A stretch of 64,000 nucleotides of DNA from RPQJ01 sp963746325 (GTDB taxonomy: Bacteria; Pseudomonadota; Gammaproteobacteria; Steroidobacterales; Steroidobacteraceae): positions 19,717-83,716 of the forward strand of contig CAVVBC010000017.1 of the NCBI GenBank assembly GCA_963746325.1, in the 5' to 3' direction. The notes beneath the pieces are model-generated. The model had not been told where the DNA came from. It worked only from the letters and a program-made list of their open reading frames with translations, and did not search any database. Both the position numbers and the translations under genes were made by a program. Position 1 is the stretch's first letter. Each line of letters begins with the position of its first letter. Shown here piece after piece: positions 51,788 to 61,947 of this stretch.

Positions 51788-53121
51788 CAGTCACTGCTCC
51801 TGCCGTTGTCGGCGTCGATGCGCAGGCGCCATGCTTCAGCCCGCTCGAATAAAGCCGCTTCGTCGATGTACCGCAGCGAGCCTGCAGCCAGGACCGGTCG
51901 CCCGGCGACCCAGGTGTCGGTGACCTGGCGCGAACTGCAGGCGTAGACGAGCGTGGTTGCGGCATCGTGGACCGGCCAGCTGCCGGGCGTGCGCAGGTCG
52001 ATGCAGCACATGTCGGCCCACTTGCCGGCAACGAGGCTGCCCGTGCTTTCACCCAGGCCGAGTGCTCGCGCGCCTTCCAGCGTGGCCATGCGCAGCAGGT
52101 CGCTGGCGACCAGCGTGCCGGGTCGCGCGCCGACGCCGGCGGCAAGCAGGCCGGCCGTGTGCATCTCGGACAGCACGTCGAGGTCGTTGTTCGAGGCCGG
52201 CGCATCGGTTCCCAGCGCGACGCGCACGCCGCGGCCGAGCAATTCGGCCGCGGGACAGACGCCGCTGCCGAGTTTCAGGTTCGCTTCCGGACAATGCACG
52301 ACTGCGGCCCCGGCATTGGCGAGGGTGTCGATGTCCGCAGCGTCCAGCTGCGTGCCATGCACCGCAACGAGCAACGGCGTGGCCATGCCCAGACGCGCAA
52401 GTCGATCCAGCGGACGGGCCCCATGGCGCGCGATGCTGGCTTCCACCTCGCTGGCCGACTCATGGACGGGCAGGGCGGTCGGGATCTCGAGCTCGTCGGC
52501 GAGGCGCCGCACGCGCAGCAAGGTCGGGTCGTCGAGTTCGTGCGCGGGTCCGAGCGCGAAATGCGTGGCGACCAGCGGATCGCCCCGGTAGTCGTCGCGC
52601 AAAGCCATCCCTTTTTCGATGTACTCGTCAGGATCGCCCGCCCAGCGGGACGCCGCCTGTTCGACGACCAGCCCGATGCTGACCCGCATGTGCAGATCCG
52701 CCGCCGTGCGCGCGACGACCTCGGGCCACAGCTGCATGTCACCGAAACACGTGACGCCGCCGCGCACCATTTCCGCGATCGCAAGCTCCGTGCCGTCGCG
52801 CACGTACTCTGGCTCGACCCAGCGCCGCTCGATGGGGGCGATCACGTCCCGCGACCACTCCGCCTGGGGCAGGTTCTCGGCCCGTCCGCGCAGCAGCGTC
52901 ATCGCCGCGTGGGTGTGGGCGTTGACGAGTCCCGGCAGCAGCGCATGGTGCGGGCGCACGACGAGCTCGGCGGGGGCGTACCTGGCCCGCGCTGCGTCGA
53001 TCGGCAGCACGGCCACGATGCGCCCTGCCTGCACGGCGACCGCATGGTTTTCGAGCACCGTGCCGTCGGGTTCGACGGGCAGCACCCAGCGGGCGCAAAC
53101 GAGCGTGTCTACCGGCTCCAT
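51787..53121 (-). CDS. mtaD: Amidohydrolase, MtaD/TrzA type (5'-methylthioadenosine/SAH deaminase)
   Basis: 444 residues. Metal ligands HTHAAMTLLRG near 68, LPVHESASE, VAVHGTQL, and GTDAPASNNDLDVL with its Asp near 305. The form LVNAHTHAAM and the neighbours ubiG and mupP match the Pseudomonas mtaD locus (5'-methylthioadenosine deaminase). Family members also deaminate SAH or guanine analogues, so the specific substrate is moderately certain. The ATG at 53119-53121 is chosen over an upstream in-frame start that only adds an unconserved stretch. Divergent from gyrA. Confidence 0.88.
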   Translation of the reverse strand: MEPVDTLVCARWVLPVEPDGTVLENHAVAVQAGRIVAVLPIDAARARYAPAELVVRPHHALLPGLVNAHTHAAMTLLRGRAENLPQAEWSRDVIAPIERRWVEPEYVRDGTELAIAEMVRGGVTCFGDMQLWPEVVARTAADLHMRVSIGLVVEQAASRWAGDPDEYIEKGMALRDDYRGDPLVATHFALGPAHELDDPTLLRVRRLADELEIPTALPVHESASEVEASIARHGARPLDRLARLGMATPLLVAVHGTQLDAADIDTLANAGAAVVHCPEANLKLGSGVCPAAELLGRGVRVALGTDAPASNNDLDVLSEMHTAGLLAAGVGARPGTLVASDLLRMATLEGARALGLGESTGSLVAGKWADMCCIDLRTPGSWPVHDAATTLVYACSSRQVTDTWVAGRPVLAAGSLRYIDEAALFERAEAWRLRIDADNGRSSD

Positions 53122-53252
53122 GCAGGGTCTCGCAGATCGGGACCCGCAGTATACCGGGGGACGTCGAACCATACCGGCCGAAGCCTCGCGCGGGAGGCGT
53201 TGAAACGCCCCGGCGTGGTATCATTCGTGATCCTTTTGGACCGTCGGATTCC

Positions 53253-55881
53253 ATGGCAGAAATCGCGCGCGAACTCCTGCACGTCAACCTCGAAGACGAG
53301 ATGAAGCAGTCGTACCTCGATTACGCGATGAGCGTGATCGTGGGGCGCGCCTTGCCCGACGTCCGTGACGGCTTGAAGCCCGTCCATCGTCGCGTGCTGT
53401 ACGCGATGCGCGAGCTGGGCAACGAGTGGAACCGCTCGTACAAGAAGTCCGCCCGCGTCGTCGGCGACGTGATCGGCAAGTACCATCCCGCACGGCGACA
53501 CCGCCGTGTACGACACGATCGTGCGCATGGCGCAGCCGTTCTCGATGCGCTACCTGCTCGTCGACGGCCAGGGCAACTTCGGCTCGGTCGATGGCGACGC
53601 GCCGGCGGCGATGCGTTACACCGAAGTGCGCATGTCACGCCTCGCGGGCGAGCTGCTCGCGGACATCGACAAGGAAACGGTCGAGTTCGTCCCGAACTAC
53701 GACGAATCCGAGAGCGAGCCGTCGGTGCTGCCGACGCGCGTGCCGAACCTGCTGGTCAACGGTTCGTCGGGCATCGCGGTCGGCATGGCCACGAACATCC
53801 CGCCGCACAACCTGGTCGAGATCGTGAACGCCTGCGTGGCGTACATCGACAATCCCGCCATCACGATTCCGGAGCTGATGGAGCACGTGCCGGGGCCCGA
53901 TTTCCCGACGGCGGGCATCATCAACGGCGCCCGCGAGATCTATAACGCCTATACCACCGGCCGTGGCCGCATCGTGGTCCGCGCCAAGGCCGAGATCGAG
54001 GAATACGACGACAACGGCCGCGAGGCCATCATCGTCACCGAGCTGCCGTACCAGGTGAACAAGGCGCGCCTGCTCGAGCGCATCGCCGACCTCGTGCGCG
54101 GCAAGCTGCTCGAAGGCATTTCCGAGCTGCGCGACGAATCGGACAAGGACGGCATGCGTGTCGTCATCGAGCTCAAGCGCAACGAGAACGCCGAGATCGT
54201 TCTCAACAACCTGTACAAGCAGACGCCGATGGAATCGGTGTTCGGCGTCAACATGGTGGCGCTGATCGACGGCCAGCCGCGGCTGCTCAACCTCAAGGAC
54301 ATGATCGAGGCGTTCGTCCGCCACCGCCGCGAAGTAGTCACGCGGCGCACGGTGTTCGACCTGCGCAAGGCCCGCGAACGCGGCCACATCCTCGAAGGTC
54401 TCGCCGTCGCGCTCGCCAACATCGACGAGGTCATCGCGCTGATCAAGGCGTCGCCCACGCCGCCGGAAGCGAAGGCAGCGTTGGTGGCCCGCGAATGGCG
54501 CGGTGGCGCCGTGCCCGAGATGCTGGCCCGTGCGGGCGACGTGAGCGCGCGTCCGGAAGGCCTCGACTTCGCGCTCGGCCTGCACGGCCCCATCTACCGC
54601 CTGTCCGAGACGCAGGCCCAGGCGATCCTCGACCTGCGCCTGCACCGGCTGACCGGCCTCGAGCAGGACAAGATCCTGGCCGAGTACGCCGAGCTGCTCG
54701 ACGTCATTCGCGATCTCAGCGACATCCTCGCGCGCCCCGAGCGCCTGCTGCAGGTGATCCGCGACGAATTGCTGGCCATCCGCGACCAGTACGGCGACGA
54801 ACGGCGCACGCGCATCGAGCGCGATGAATCCGATCTCACGATCGAGGACCTCATCACGCCGCAGGACGTGGTGGTCACGCTGTCGCACGGTGGCTATGCC
54901 AAGTCGCAGCCCGTCAGCGAATACCGCGCGCAGGGCCGCGGCGGCCGCGGTCGGTCGGCGACGGCGATGAAGGACGAAGACTTCGTCGAGAAGCTGTTCG
55001 TCGCCAACACGCACGACACGCTGCTGTGCTTCTCCAGCCGTGGCCAGCTGTACTGGCTCAAGGTGTACCAGTTGCCGATGGCGGGCCGCGCCTCGCGCGG
55101 CAAGCCGATCGTCAACCTGCTGCCCCTGCAGGAAGGCGAGCGCATCACGGCCGTGCTGCCGATCCGCGAGTACGAAGAAGACAAGTACGTGTTCATGGCG
55201 ACGGCCATGGGCACGGTCAAGAAAACCTCGCTGGTCGCGTTCTCGCGTCCGCGCACGGCCGGCATCATCGCCGTCGGTCTCGAAGAGGGCGATCAACTGG
55301 TCGGTGTGGACATCACCGATGGCAAGCGCGACGTGATGATGTTCACCACCGAAGGCAAGGCCATCCGTTTTGCCGAAGGCGACGTGCGTCCCATGGGCCG
55401 CAACGCCGGCGGCGTGCGCGGCATCCGCCTGCCGGAAGGCGAGCGCGTGATTTCGCTGATCATCCCGGATCCCCAGGGCCTGATCCTGATCGCCTCCGAG
55501 AACGGCTACGGCAAGCTCACTTCGGTCGAAGAATTCCCGGCGCACGGGCGCGGTGGGCAGGGCGTCATCGCCATGCAGACGACTGAGCGCAACGGCATGC
55601 TCGTCGCCGCCACCCAGGTCGCGACCACCCATGAACTGATGCTGATGAGTTCGTCGGGCACGCTGGTGCGCACGCGGGCTGCAGAAGTGTCCGTGCTGGG
55701 CCGCAACACCCAGGGCGTGCGCCTCATCCGCCTCGACGAAGGCGAGCGTCTGATCGGTGTCGAGGCCGTCGAGCCCGAACCCGAAACCGACGATGCCGAG
55801 GTCGCCGACGGTGAGGCCGCAGTGGTTACGCCGGATGCAGCGGCTGCCGACCCTGGCACGAGCACTGACACCAGCGCCTGA
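53253..55881 (+). CDS. gyrA: DNA gyrase subunit A (one frame break)
   Basis: About 876 residues when joined. LEDEMKQSYLDYAMSVIVGRALPDVRDGLKPVHRRVLYAM opens it; HGDTAVYDTIVRMAQ is the quinolone region (Thr at the position of E. coli Ser83, Asp87 retained); AAMRYTEVRMS holds the active-site Tyr. The GyrA-box QGRGGRG near 563 marks the start of the beta-pinwheel. The acidic tail EPEPETDDAEVADGEAA ends it. One extra C in the run at 53486-53490 breaks the frame between KYHP and HGDT; gyrA is essential, so this must be a consensus error. Confidence 0.97.
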
Positions 55882-55998
55882 CGCCGGCGGACTAAAACCG
55901 CAATCGCGGCGGCATAAGCAAATGCCGCGTTGACGGCTTCGGCGCCAGGGGTGCCTGCTAAACTGCGGGCAATCCAGCCCGTTCGGAGCTTTCCCGTC

Positions 55999-57081
55999 AT
56001 GTCCCGCGTGTTCAACTTTTCTGCCGGCCCGGCCGCGCTGCCGCTCGCTGTGCTCGAGCAACTCCGCGACGAGATGCTCGACTGGCATTCCCAGGGCATG
56101 TCGGTGATGGAGATGAGTCACCGCGGCAAGGCCTACGTCGGCATCGCCCAGCAGGCCGAGGCCGACCTGCGCGAACTGCTGTCGGTTCCCGCCAACTACA
56201 AGGTGCTGTTCCTGCAGGGCGGTGCGACAGCGCAGTTCGCTGCCATTCCGCTCAACCTCTGCGCGCCCGGCGCCGTCGTCGACTACGTCAACACCGGCAC
56301 CTGGTCGACCAAGGCGATCGCCGAAGCCAGGCGCTACTGCAAGGTCAACGTCGCCGCCGACGCGGCAGCCAGCAAGTTCACCACGGTGCCTGCGCAGGCC
56401 ACCTGGCAGCGTTCGACGGACGCGACCTACCTGCACTACACGCCCAACGAGACGATTCACGGCGTCGAGTTCCCCTTCGTGCCCGACACGGGCGCTACGC
56501 CGCTCGTCGCCGACTTCTCGTCGACGATCCTTTCGCGTCCCATCGACGTCAGTCGATTTGGCGTGATCTACGCCGGCGCGCAGAAGAACATCGGGCCCGC
56601 CGGACTGGTGGTGGTGATCGTGCGCGAAGACCTGCTGGGCCACGCACGCCCCGAGACGCCCACGGTGTTCGACTGGAAGGCCATGGCGGCCGACGGCTCG
56701 ATGCTCAACACCCCGGCGACGTATTCCTGGTACGTGGCGGGTGTGGTGTTCCAGTGGATCAAGCGACAGGGCGGGGTGGAGGCGATGGCCCGTCTCAACC
56801 AGGCCAAGGCGCGCCTGCTGTACGACGCAATCGATACGTCGGGGTTCTACCGGAACCCTGTCGCCGTCGAATGCCGCTCGTGGATGAACGTGCCGTTCAC
56901 GCTGCCGGACGCGGCACTGGAAAAGCCCTTTGCGGAAGGCGCGCGGCAGGCCGGGCTCGTCGCGCTGGAAGGGCATCGCTCGGTCGGCGGCATGCGCGCC
57001 AGCCTGTACAACGCGATGCCGCTCGAGGGAGTCGAGGCGCTGGTCAGCTACATGCGCGAGTTCCAGCGGGTCAGGGGCTAG
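55999..57081 (+). CDS. serC: Phosphoserine aminotransferase
   Basis: 360 residues. VFNFSAGPAALPLAVLEQLRDEMLDWHSQGMSVMEMSHRGKAY is the family start; FLQGGATAQFAAIPLNL, YAGAQKNIGPAGLVVVIV (PLP Lys in AQKN) and TYSWYVAGVVFQWIKRQGG follow. It makes phosphoserine from 3-phosphohydroxypyruvate and also serves pyridoxal synthesis. Starts at the ATG 55999, after an unconserved upstream frame. It is followed at once by repeat element 1. Confidence 0.97.
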   Translation: MSRVFNFSAGPAALPLAVLEQLRDEMLDWHSQGMSVMEMSHRGKAYVGIAQQAEADLRELLSVPANYKVLFLQGGATAQFAAIPLNLCAPGAVVDYVNTGTWSTKAIAEARRYCKVNVAADAAASKFTTVPAQATWQRSTDATYLHYTPNETIHGVEFPFVPDTGATPLVADFSSTILSRPIDVSRFGVIYAGAQKNIGPAGLVVVIVREDLLGHARPETPTVFDWKAMAADGSMLNTPATYSWYVAGVVFQWIKRQGGVEAMARLNQAKARLLYDAIDTSGFYRNPVAVECRSWMNVPFTLPDAALEKPFAEGARQAGLVALEGHRSVGGMRASLYNAMPLEGVEALVSYMREFQRVRG

Positions 57082-57312
57082 AGGAAGGGACTAGGGAATA
57101 GGGAGTAGGGGCTAGTCGGAGGTGCTGCCACAGCGTGACGATGAGAGTCATTTTCGGCACCGATCCTTATTCTCTGACTGACTGACCAACTGACCAACTG
57201 ACCACTGACCAACTGACCGATTCCCTCTCGTAGCAAGCGTGACGGCGAGCTAAATGCAGTGACCACACCTCCGACTAATCCCTAACCCCTAACCCCTAAC
57301 CCCTAATCCCCT
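57081..57312. repeat. Intergenic element with TAGGG/CCCTAA arms, copy 1
   Basis: The left arm (57087-57123) is GGGACTAGGGAATAGGGAG and on to GGGGCTAGTCGGAGGTG; the right arm (57267-57303) is CACCTCCGACTAATCCC and on through CTAACCCCTAACCCC. They are near-complementary, so the element can fold on itself. Between them lies a tandem run of CTGACCAA-like units (about 57173-57220). It fills the whole serC-serA gap. Copy 2 is at 60946-61122. Confidence 0.85.
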
Positions 57313-57317
57313 TCCCC

Positions 57318-58482
57318 ATGTTCAAGATCCAGACGCTCAACAACATCTCCGTCCGTGGCCTCGAGCGATTTCCGCGCGACCGCTACGAAGTGGCATCCGC
57401 GCTCGTGTCGCCGGACGCGTTGCTGGTGCGCTCTGCCGACGTGCACGCGCTGGAGATACCTGCGAGCGTCCTGGCCGTCGCGCGCGCGGGCGCCGGCACC
57501 AACAACATTCCGGTGGCAAAGCTCAGCCAGCGCGGCATCCCCGTGTTCAATGCGCCGGGGGCGAATGCCAACGCGGTCAAGGAACTGGTGCTGGCCGGAT
57601 TGTTTCTCGGTGCGCGCAACATCTGCCAGGCATGGGAGTACGTCCGCACGCTCGAAGGCGACGACCACGCGCTGGAAGTCGCGATGGAGCAGGGCAAGAA
57701 GAAATTCGTGGGCCATGAACTGCCGGGACGCACGCTCGGCGTCGTGGGGCTCGGCGCAATCGGCGTCGAGGTGGCCAACGCGGCGCTCGATCTCGGCATG
57801 AAGGTGCTCGGCTACGATCCGCAGATCACCGTGCAGCGTGCATGGCAACTCTCGTCCGGCGTCGAGCAGGCGCTGAGCCTGGACGACCTGTTCGCGCGCT
57901 GTGACGCAGTCACGGTGCACGTGCCGCTCAACGATCACACGCGCGGCCTGGTGAATGCGGCGCGAATCGCGCTGCTGCGCAAGGGCGCCACGGTGCTGAA
58001 TTTCGCCCGCGGACCGATCGTCGACGAGCCGGCCCTGCTTGCGGGCCTCGACAGCGGACAACTCGCTGCGTACGTATGCGATTTTCCGACCAACGCGATC
58101 CGCCATCATCCCCGCGTGGTGGCCCTGCCGCACCTGGGCGCGTCGACGGGCGAGGCCGAGGAAAACTGCGCCGTCATGGTCGCGGACACGCTGCGTGACT
58201 TCCTGGAAAGCGGCAACGTGCGGCACTCGGTCAATTTCCCGGAGGCGGTCCTGGCGCGGACGGGCGTCAGCCGGCTGGCGATCGCGAACGCCAACGTCCC
58301 GAACATGGTGGGCCAGATCTCGACCTCGCCTGGCCGAGGCCCGACTCAATATCGCCGACCTGCTGAACAAGTCCCGCGGCGAGCTGGCGTACACCCTGAT
58401 CGATACGGACGCCCCAATCGGGCCCGAAGTTCTGGGTAAACTGCGCCTCATTCCGGGCGTGTTGAGCGCCCGCCTGATCTGA
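57318..58482 (+). CDS. serA: D-3-phosphoglycerate dehydrogenase, short form (one frame break)
   Basis: About 388 residues when joined. The substrate domain is first (SVRGLERFPRDRYEVA), then GAGTNNIPVAKLSQRGIPVFNAPGANANAVKELVL, the NAD loop LGVVGLGAIGVEVANAALDLGMKVLGYDP, and LNFARGPIVDEPALL with HLGASTGEAEENCAVMVADTLRDFL (catalytic His). An ACT domain ends it (NMVGQIST, RLAEARLNIADLLNKSRGELAYTLIDTD). The frame breaks near 58324-58330; one extra CG (TCGCGCC for TCGCC) rejoins it. Sits between serC and pheA, consistent with serine synthesis. Confidence 0.93.
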
Positions 58483-58510
58483 AGCCGCACCAGCGAAACG
58501 ACCCGGCCCG

Positions 58511-59641
58511 ATGCCCAAGCCCAAGACGAAGCCCCAGCGGACACCGCCCAAGGTGCCGCTCGAAAAGATCCGCGAGCGCATCGACGCGGTCGACGCCCAG
58601 TTGCACGGACTCATCAACGAGCGTGCCTTGCTGGCACAGCAGGTCGGCGTTTCGAAGCACGCTGCGGGCCATACCGTCGACTACTACCGTCCGGAGCGCG
58701 AGTCGCAGGTGCTGCACCTGGCGCTGAAGCGCAACCAGGAGAAGGGCGCGCCCCTGCGTGACGAAGAGGTGCTGCGGCTCTTCCGCGAGATCATGTCGGC
58801 CTGCCTCGCGCAGCAGAATGCGCTCAAGATCGGGTTCCTCGGCCCCGAGGGCACCTTCACCCAGCAGGCCGTGCTCAAGTACTTCGGCCACTCGGTGCGG
58901 CCGTTGCCGCTCACGTCCGTCGAGGAAGTGTTCCACGAGGTCGAGTCGGGGGCCGCCGATTTCGGTGTCGTGCCCATCGAGAACTCGACCGAAGGCACGG
59001 TCAACAACACCCTCGACATGTTCCTGAGTTCGCCGCTCAAGATCATCGGCGAGGTCGAACTGCGCATCCACCAGAACCTGATGGGACGCATGACCATGCT
59101 CGGCGACATCCGCCGCGTGTGCGGCCATCCGCAGTCGCTCGCGCAATGCCGGGGCTGGATGCACGAACACATGCCGGGCATCGAGCAGGTCCCCGTCAGC
59201 AGCAACGCCGAAGGCGCGCGGCGCGCGCGGGACGAAGATGGCACGGCGGCCATCGCCGGCGCGGCCGCCGCCGAGGTCTACAGCCTCAACCTGCTCGTGC
59301 CGGAGATCGAGGATCGCCCCGACAACACCACGCGCTTCCTGGTCATCGGCCGCAAGGCGGTGAACCCGGGAGAGGCCGACAAGACGACGCTGCTCATTTC
59401 GGCGGCCAAGACCGATGCGCCGGGCGCGCTCTATCGGCTGCTCGAGCCGCTAGCGGATCACGGCATCAGCCTGACGCGCATCGAGTCGCGCCCCTCGCGC
59501 AAGAAGAAGTGGGACTACGTCTTCTTCATCGACGTCGAGGGCCACGCCGAAACGGAGCCGCTGGCAACGGCGCTGGCCGAACTCAAGCGTCGCGCCTCGC
59601 TGTTCCGCGTGGTCGGCGCTTATCCCAAGGCGATTCTCTGA
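58511..59641 (+). CDS. pheA: Chorismate mutase / prephenate dehydratase
   Basis: 376 residues. An AroQ-type mutase domain comes first (KIRERIDAVDAQLHGLINERALLAQQVG, residues 18-100). The dehydratase follows (IGFLGPEGTFTQQAVLKYFG near 116, VVPIENSTEGTVNNTLDMFL near 155), then an ACT domain with GALYRLLEPLADHGISLTRIESRPSRKKKWDYVFFIDVEGH, the phenylalanine-binding ESRP motif. It gives prephenate and phenylpyruvate, feeding phenylalanine. aroA follows by 16 bases. Confidence 0.97.
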   Translation: MPKPKTKPQRTPPKVPLEKIRERIDAVDAQLHGLINERALLAQQVGVSKHAAGHTVDYYRPERESQVLHLALKRNQEKGAPLRDEEVLRLFREIMSACLAQQNALKIGFLGPEGTFTQQAVLKYFGHSVRPLPLTSVEEVFHEVESGAADFGVVPIENSTEGTVNNTLDMFLSSPLKIIGEVELRIHQNLMGRMTMLGDIRRVCGHPQSLAQCRGWMHEHMPGIEQVPVSSNAEGARRARDEDGTAAIAGAAAAEVYSLNLLVPEIEDRPDNTTRFLVIGRKAVNPGEADKTTLLISAAKTDAPGALYRLLEPLADHGISLTRIESRPSRKKKWDYVFFIDVEGHAETEPLATALAELKRRASLFRVVGAYPKAIL

Positions 59642-59657
59642 GCGGCGGCGCGAGATC

Positions 59658-60963
59658 ATGACGCAGTTCGTCGTCCAGCCAGCGGCTGGCGTCGCCGGGG
59701 AAGTCACCGTTCCCGGGGACAAGTCCATCTCCCACCGTGCCGTCATGTTCGGCGCGCTGGCCGAGGGGCGCACCCATGTCACCGGCTTCCTCGAGGGCGA
59801 GGACTGCCTCTCGACCATGACGGCCGTGTCGCACCTGGGCGTCCATGTCGAACGTCCCGGCGCGGGCGAAGTCATCGTCGATGGCGTGGGGCTGCATGGG
59901 TTGCGTGCGCCCGGCGTGACGCTCGACATGGGCAACGCCGGCACCGCCATGCGCCTGTTCATGGGCTTGCTCAGCGCGCAGCCCTTCGATTCGGAGTTGA
60001 TCGGCGACGAGTCGCTGATGCGCCGTCCGATGGAGCGCGCCGCCAAGCCGTTGCGCGCGATGGGCGCGCGGATCGAAACGCAGGACGGCAGGCCGCCGGT
60101 GCGGATCCACGGCGGTGCGCCGCTGCACGGCATTCGCTACGAGATGCCGGTCGCCAGCGCGCAGGTGAAATCCGCGGTGCTGCTGGCGGGACTCTACGCC
60201 ACCGGCACGACGACGGTCGTCGAGCCCGCCGTGACGCGCGACCACACGGAAAGGATGTTGCAGAGCTTCGGCTGCGCAGTACGCGCCCGCGACGGCGTCG
60301 TGAGCCTCGACGCGCCGCGCTCGCTGCAGGCTGCACCGATCCGCGTTCCCGGCGATATCTCGTCGGCGGCTTTCTTCCTGGTTGCCGCGTGCCTCGGCGC
60401 GACTGCGGCATTCACGATCCGCGACGTCGGCGTCAACCCGACGCGCACGGGCATCCTCGAAATGCTCGCACTCATGGGAGCGGACCTGCGCCTGGTCAAC
60501 CACCGCAGCTGGGGAATGGAGCCGGTCGCCGACATCGAGGTGCGACCGTCGCAGCTGCACGGTGCGCGCATCCCCGAGCGGCTGGTGCCGCTCGCGATCG
60601 ACGAGTTCCCGGCGCTGTTCGTGGCAGCGGCCTGCGCCAGCGGCGAAACCCTGGTGACGGGCGCCGAGGAACTGCGCGTCAAGGAGAGCGACCGCATCGC
60701 GGCCATGGCGCGTGGTTTCGAAGTGCTGGGCGTGACGCACGAGGTGCTGCCCGATGGCATGCGCATCCAGGGCGGCCGGCCGTTCGGCGGCGGCACCATC
60801 GACAGCCGGGGCGACCATCGCATCGCGATGGCATTTGCCATGGCGAGCCTGCGGGCGACGGCACCCATCGAGATCCTCGACACCGCCAACGTTGCGACCA
60901 GTCTTCCCCGGGTTTGCGGAGCTCGCCAACTCCGTTGGCCTGAAAGTAGGGGTTAGGGGATAG
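59658..60963 (+). CDS. aroA: EPSP synthase (one frame break near the end)
   Basis: About 434 residues. VPGDKSISHRAVMFGALAEG near 20, LDMGNAGTAMRLFMGLL near 95, VASAQVKSAVLLAGLYA near 170, ELRVKESDRIAAMARGFEVLG near 340 and DSRGDHRIAMAFAMASL near 378 are the class I EPSP synthase motifs. The last 20 codons change frame near 60900-60905 (one extra base); then FPGFAELANSVGLKVG is restored. The TAG stop at 60961-60963 lies inside the TAGGGG repeat, so the repeat element supplies the end of the gene. Confidence 0.95.
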
Positions 60964-61122
60964 GGGTAGGGGTTAGGGGTTAGTCGGAGCGGAGGTTCCG
61001 CTTCTGCCGCCGCCGCAGTCCTCGTCGCAAGCACCGCCCTGCGAAACCCTGAATAATGTCGCCGGTGACGAACATGCCACTGCACCTCCGACTAGCCCCT
61101 AGCCCCTAGCCCCTAACCCCTA
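60946..61122. repeat. Intergenic element with TAGGGG/CCCCTA arms, copy 2
   Basis: The left arm is GTAGGGGTTAGGGGATAGGG, running on to GGGGTTAGTCGGAG; the right arm (about 61084-61122) is CACCTCCGACTAGCCCCTAG, running on to CCCCTAACCCCTA. Arms are near-complementary and share CGGAGG/CCTCCG cores with copy 1. The inside carries GTCGCAAGCACCGCC where copy 1 has GTAGCAAGCGTGACGGC. It fills the whole aroA-cmk gap and overlaps the aroA stop. Confidence 0.85.
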
Positions 61123-61126
61123 TGCC

Positions 61127-61803
61127 ATGTCCCAGTCATCGCCATCGACGGTCCAAGCGGCTCCGGCAAGGGCACCATCGCCCGCCGGGTCGCCAACGCG
61201 CTGGGCCTGCACTTGCTGGACAGCGGCGCGCTGTATCGCCTGGTAGCCCTGGCCGGGGCCCAGCAGGGCGTGGGCCCGGAGGACGCGGAAGGTCATGCCG
61301 AGGTCGCCCGGGGGCTCGAAGTCGAGTTCGGGATGGACGAGGCGGGCGAGGAACGGATCCTGCTGGGCGGCACCGACGTGACCCGGGCCATCCGTACCGA
61401 AGCGGCGGGCGCCGAGGCCTCCCGGGTGGCGGCCATGCCCCCGGTACGGTCCGCCTTGCTCGACCGCCAGCATGCTTTCGCCCGTCCGCCGGGCCTCGTC
61501 GCCGACGGGCGCGACATGGGGACGGTGGTGTTTCCGGCGGCGCTGCTCAAGATCTACCTGACGGCGAGCGCCGAGGAGCGGGCTCGAAGGCGTCATAAGC
61601 AGTTGAAAGACAAGGGACTTACGGTTAACATCGCCGGCCTTTCGCAGGAGATCCGCGAGCGGGATTTGCGCGATTCCAGCCGGCCGGTGGCGCCACTGCG
61701 CCCGGCGGCAGACGCGGTCATCCTCGACTCCACGGGGCTCACCATCGAGCGGGTCGTGGACGAAGTCCTCGCACTCGCCCGGAGTCGTCTCCCAGCGGTG
61801 TGA
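61127..61803 (+). CDS. cmk: Cytidylate kinase (frame break at the start)
   Basis: About 225 residues. VIAIDGPSGSGKGTIARRVANALGLHLLDSGALYRLVAL is the P-loop start; VADGRDMGTVVFPAALLKIYLTASAEERARRR and DLRDSSRPVAPLRPAADAVILDSTGLTIERVV close it. It phosphorylates CMP and dCMP. Between the ATG at 61127 and the P-loop one C is missing (CCC for CCCC, 61129-61135); with it the start reads MSPVIAIDG. The gene precedes rpsA, as in most gammaproteobacteria. Confidence 0.93.
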
Positions 61804-61913
61804 TTTACGCGCGCCGGCGCCCGCACCAGCGGGACCGGTGCATTTTGTCGGCGTCAGGCAGGAAGCCAGACGTCTTTCCATCAACCCTGTGCGGGCAGGA
61901 TGCACGCAAGGCA

Positions 61914-61930
61914 AAGGGCCAACGGCCCCT
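61914..61930 (+). promoter_or_regulatory. Hairpin just upstream of rpsA
   Basis: GGGCC (61916-61920) pairs with GGCCC (61924-61928) around AAC, extended by flanking A-T pairs, 18 bases before the start. S1 mRNA leaders of gammaproteobacteria are structured and used for autoregulation; this stem may be part of that. Confidence 0.35.
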
Positions 61931-61947
61931 AGGTAGAAGTGAAGAGC

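Noticed and set aside
53635..56976. 1113-codon minus-strand open frame across gyrA and serC
   Set aside because: It is a GC-rich shadow frame; the plus strand encodes gyrA and serC with all family motifs.
57267..57312. Chromosome telomere
   Set aside because: CCCTAA-like units are few, imperfect and lie between serC and serA within a conserved gene block, with a matching opposite arm.
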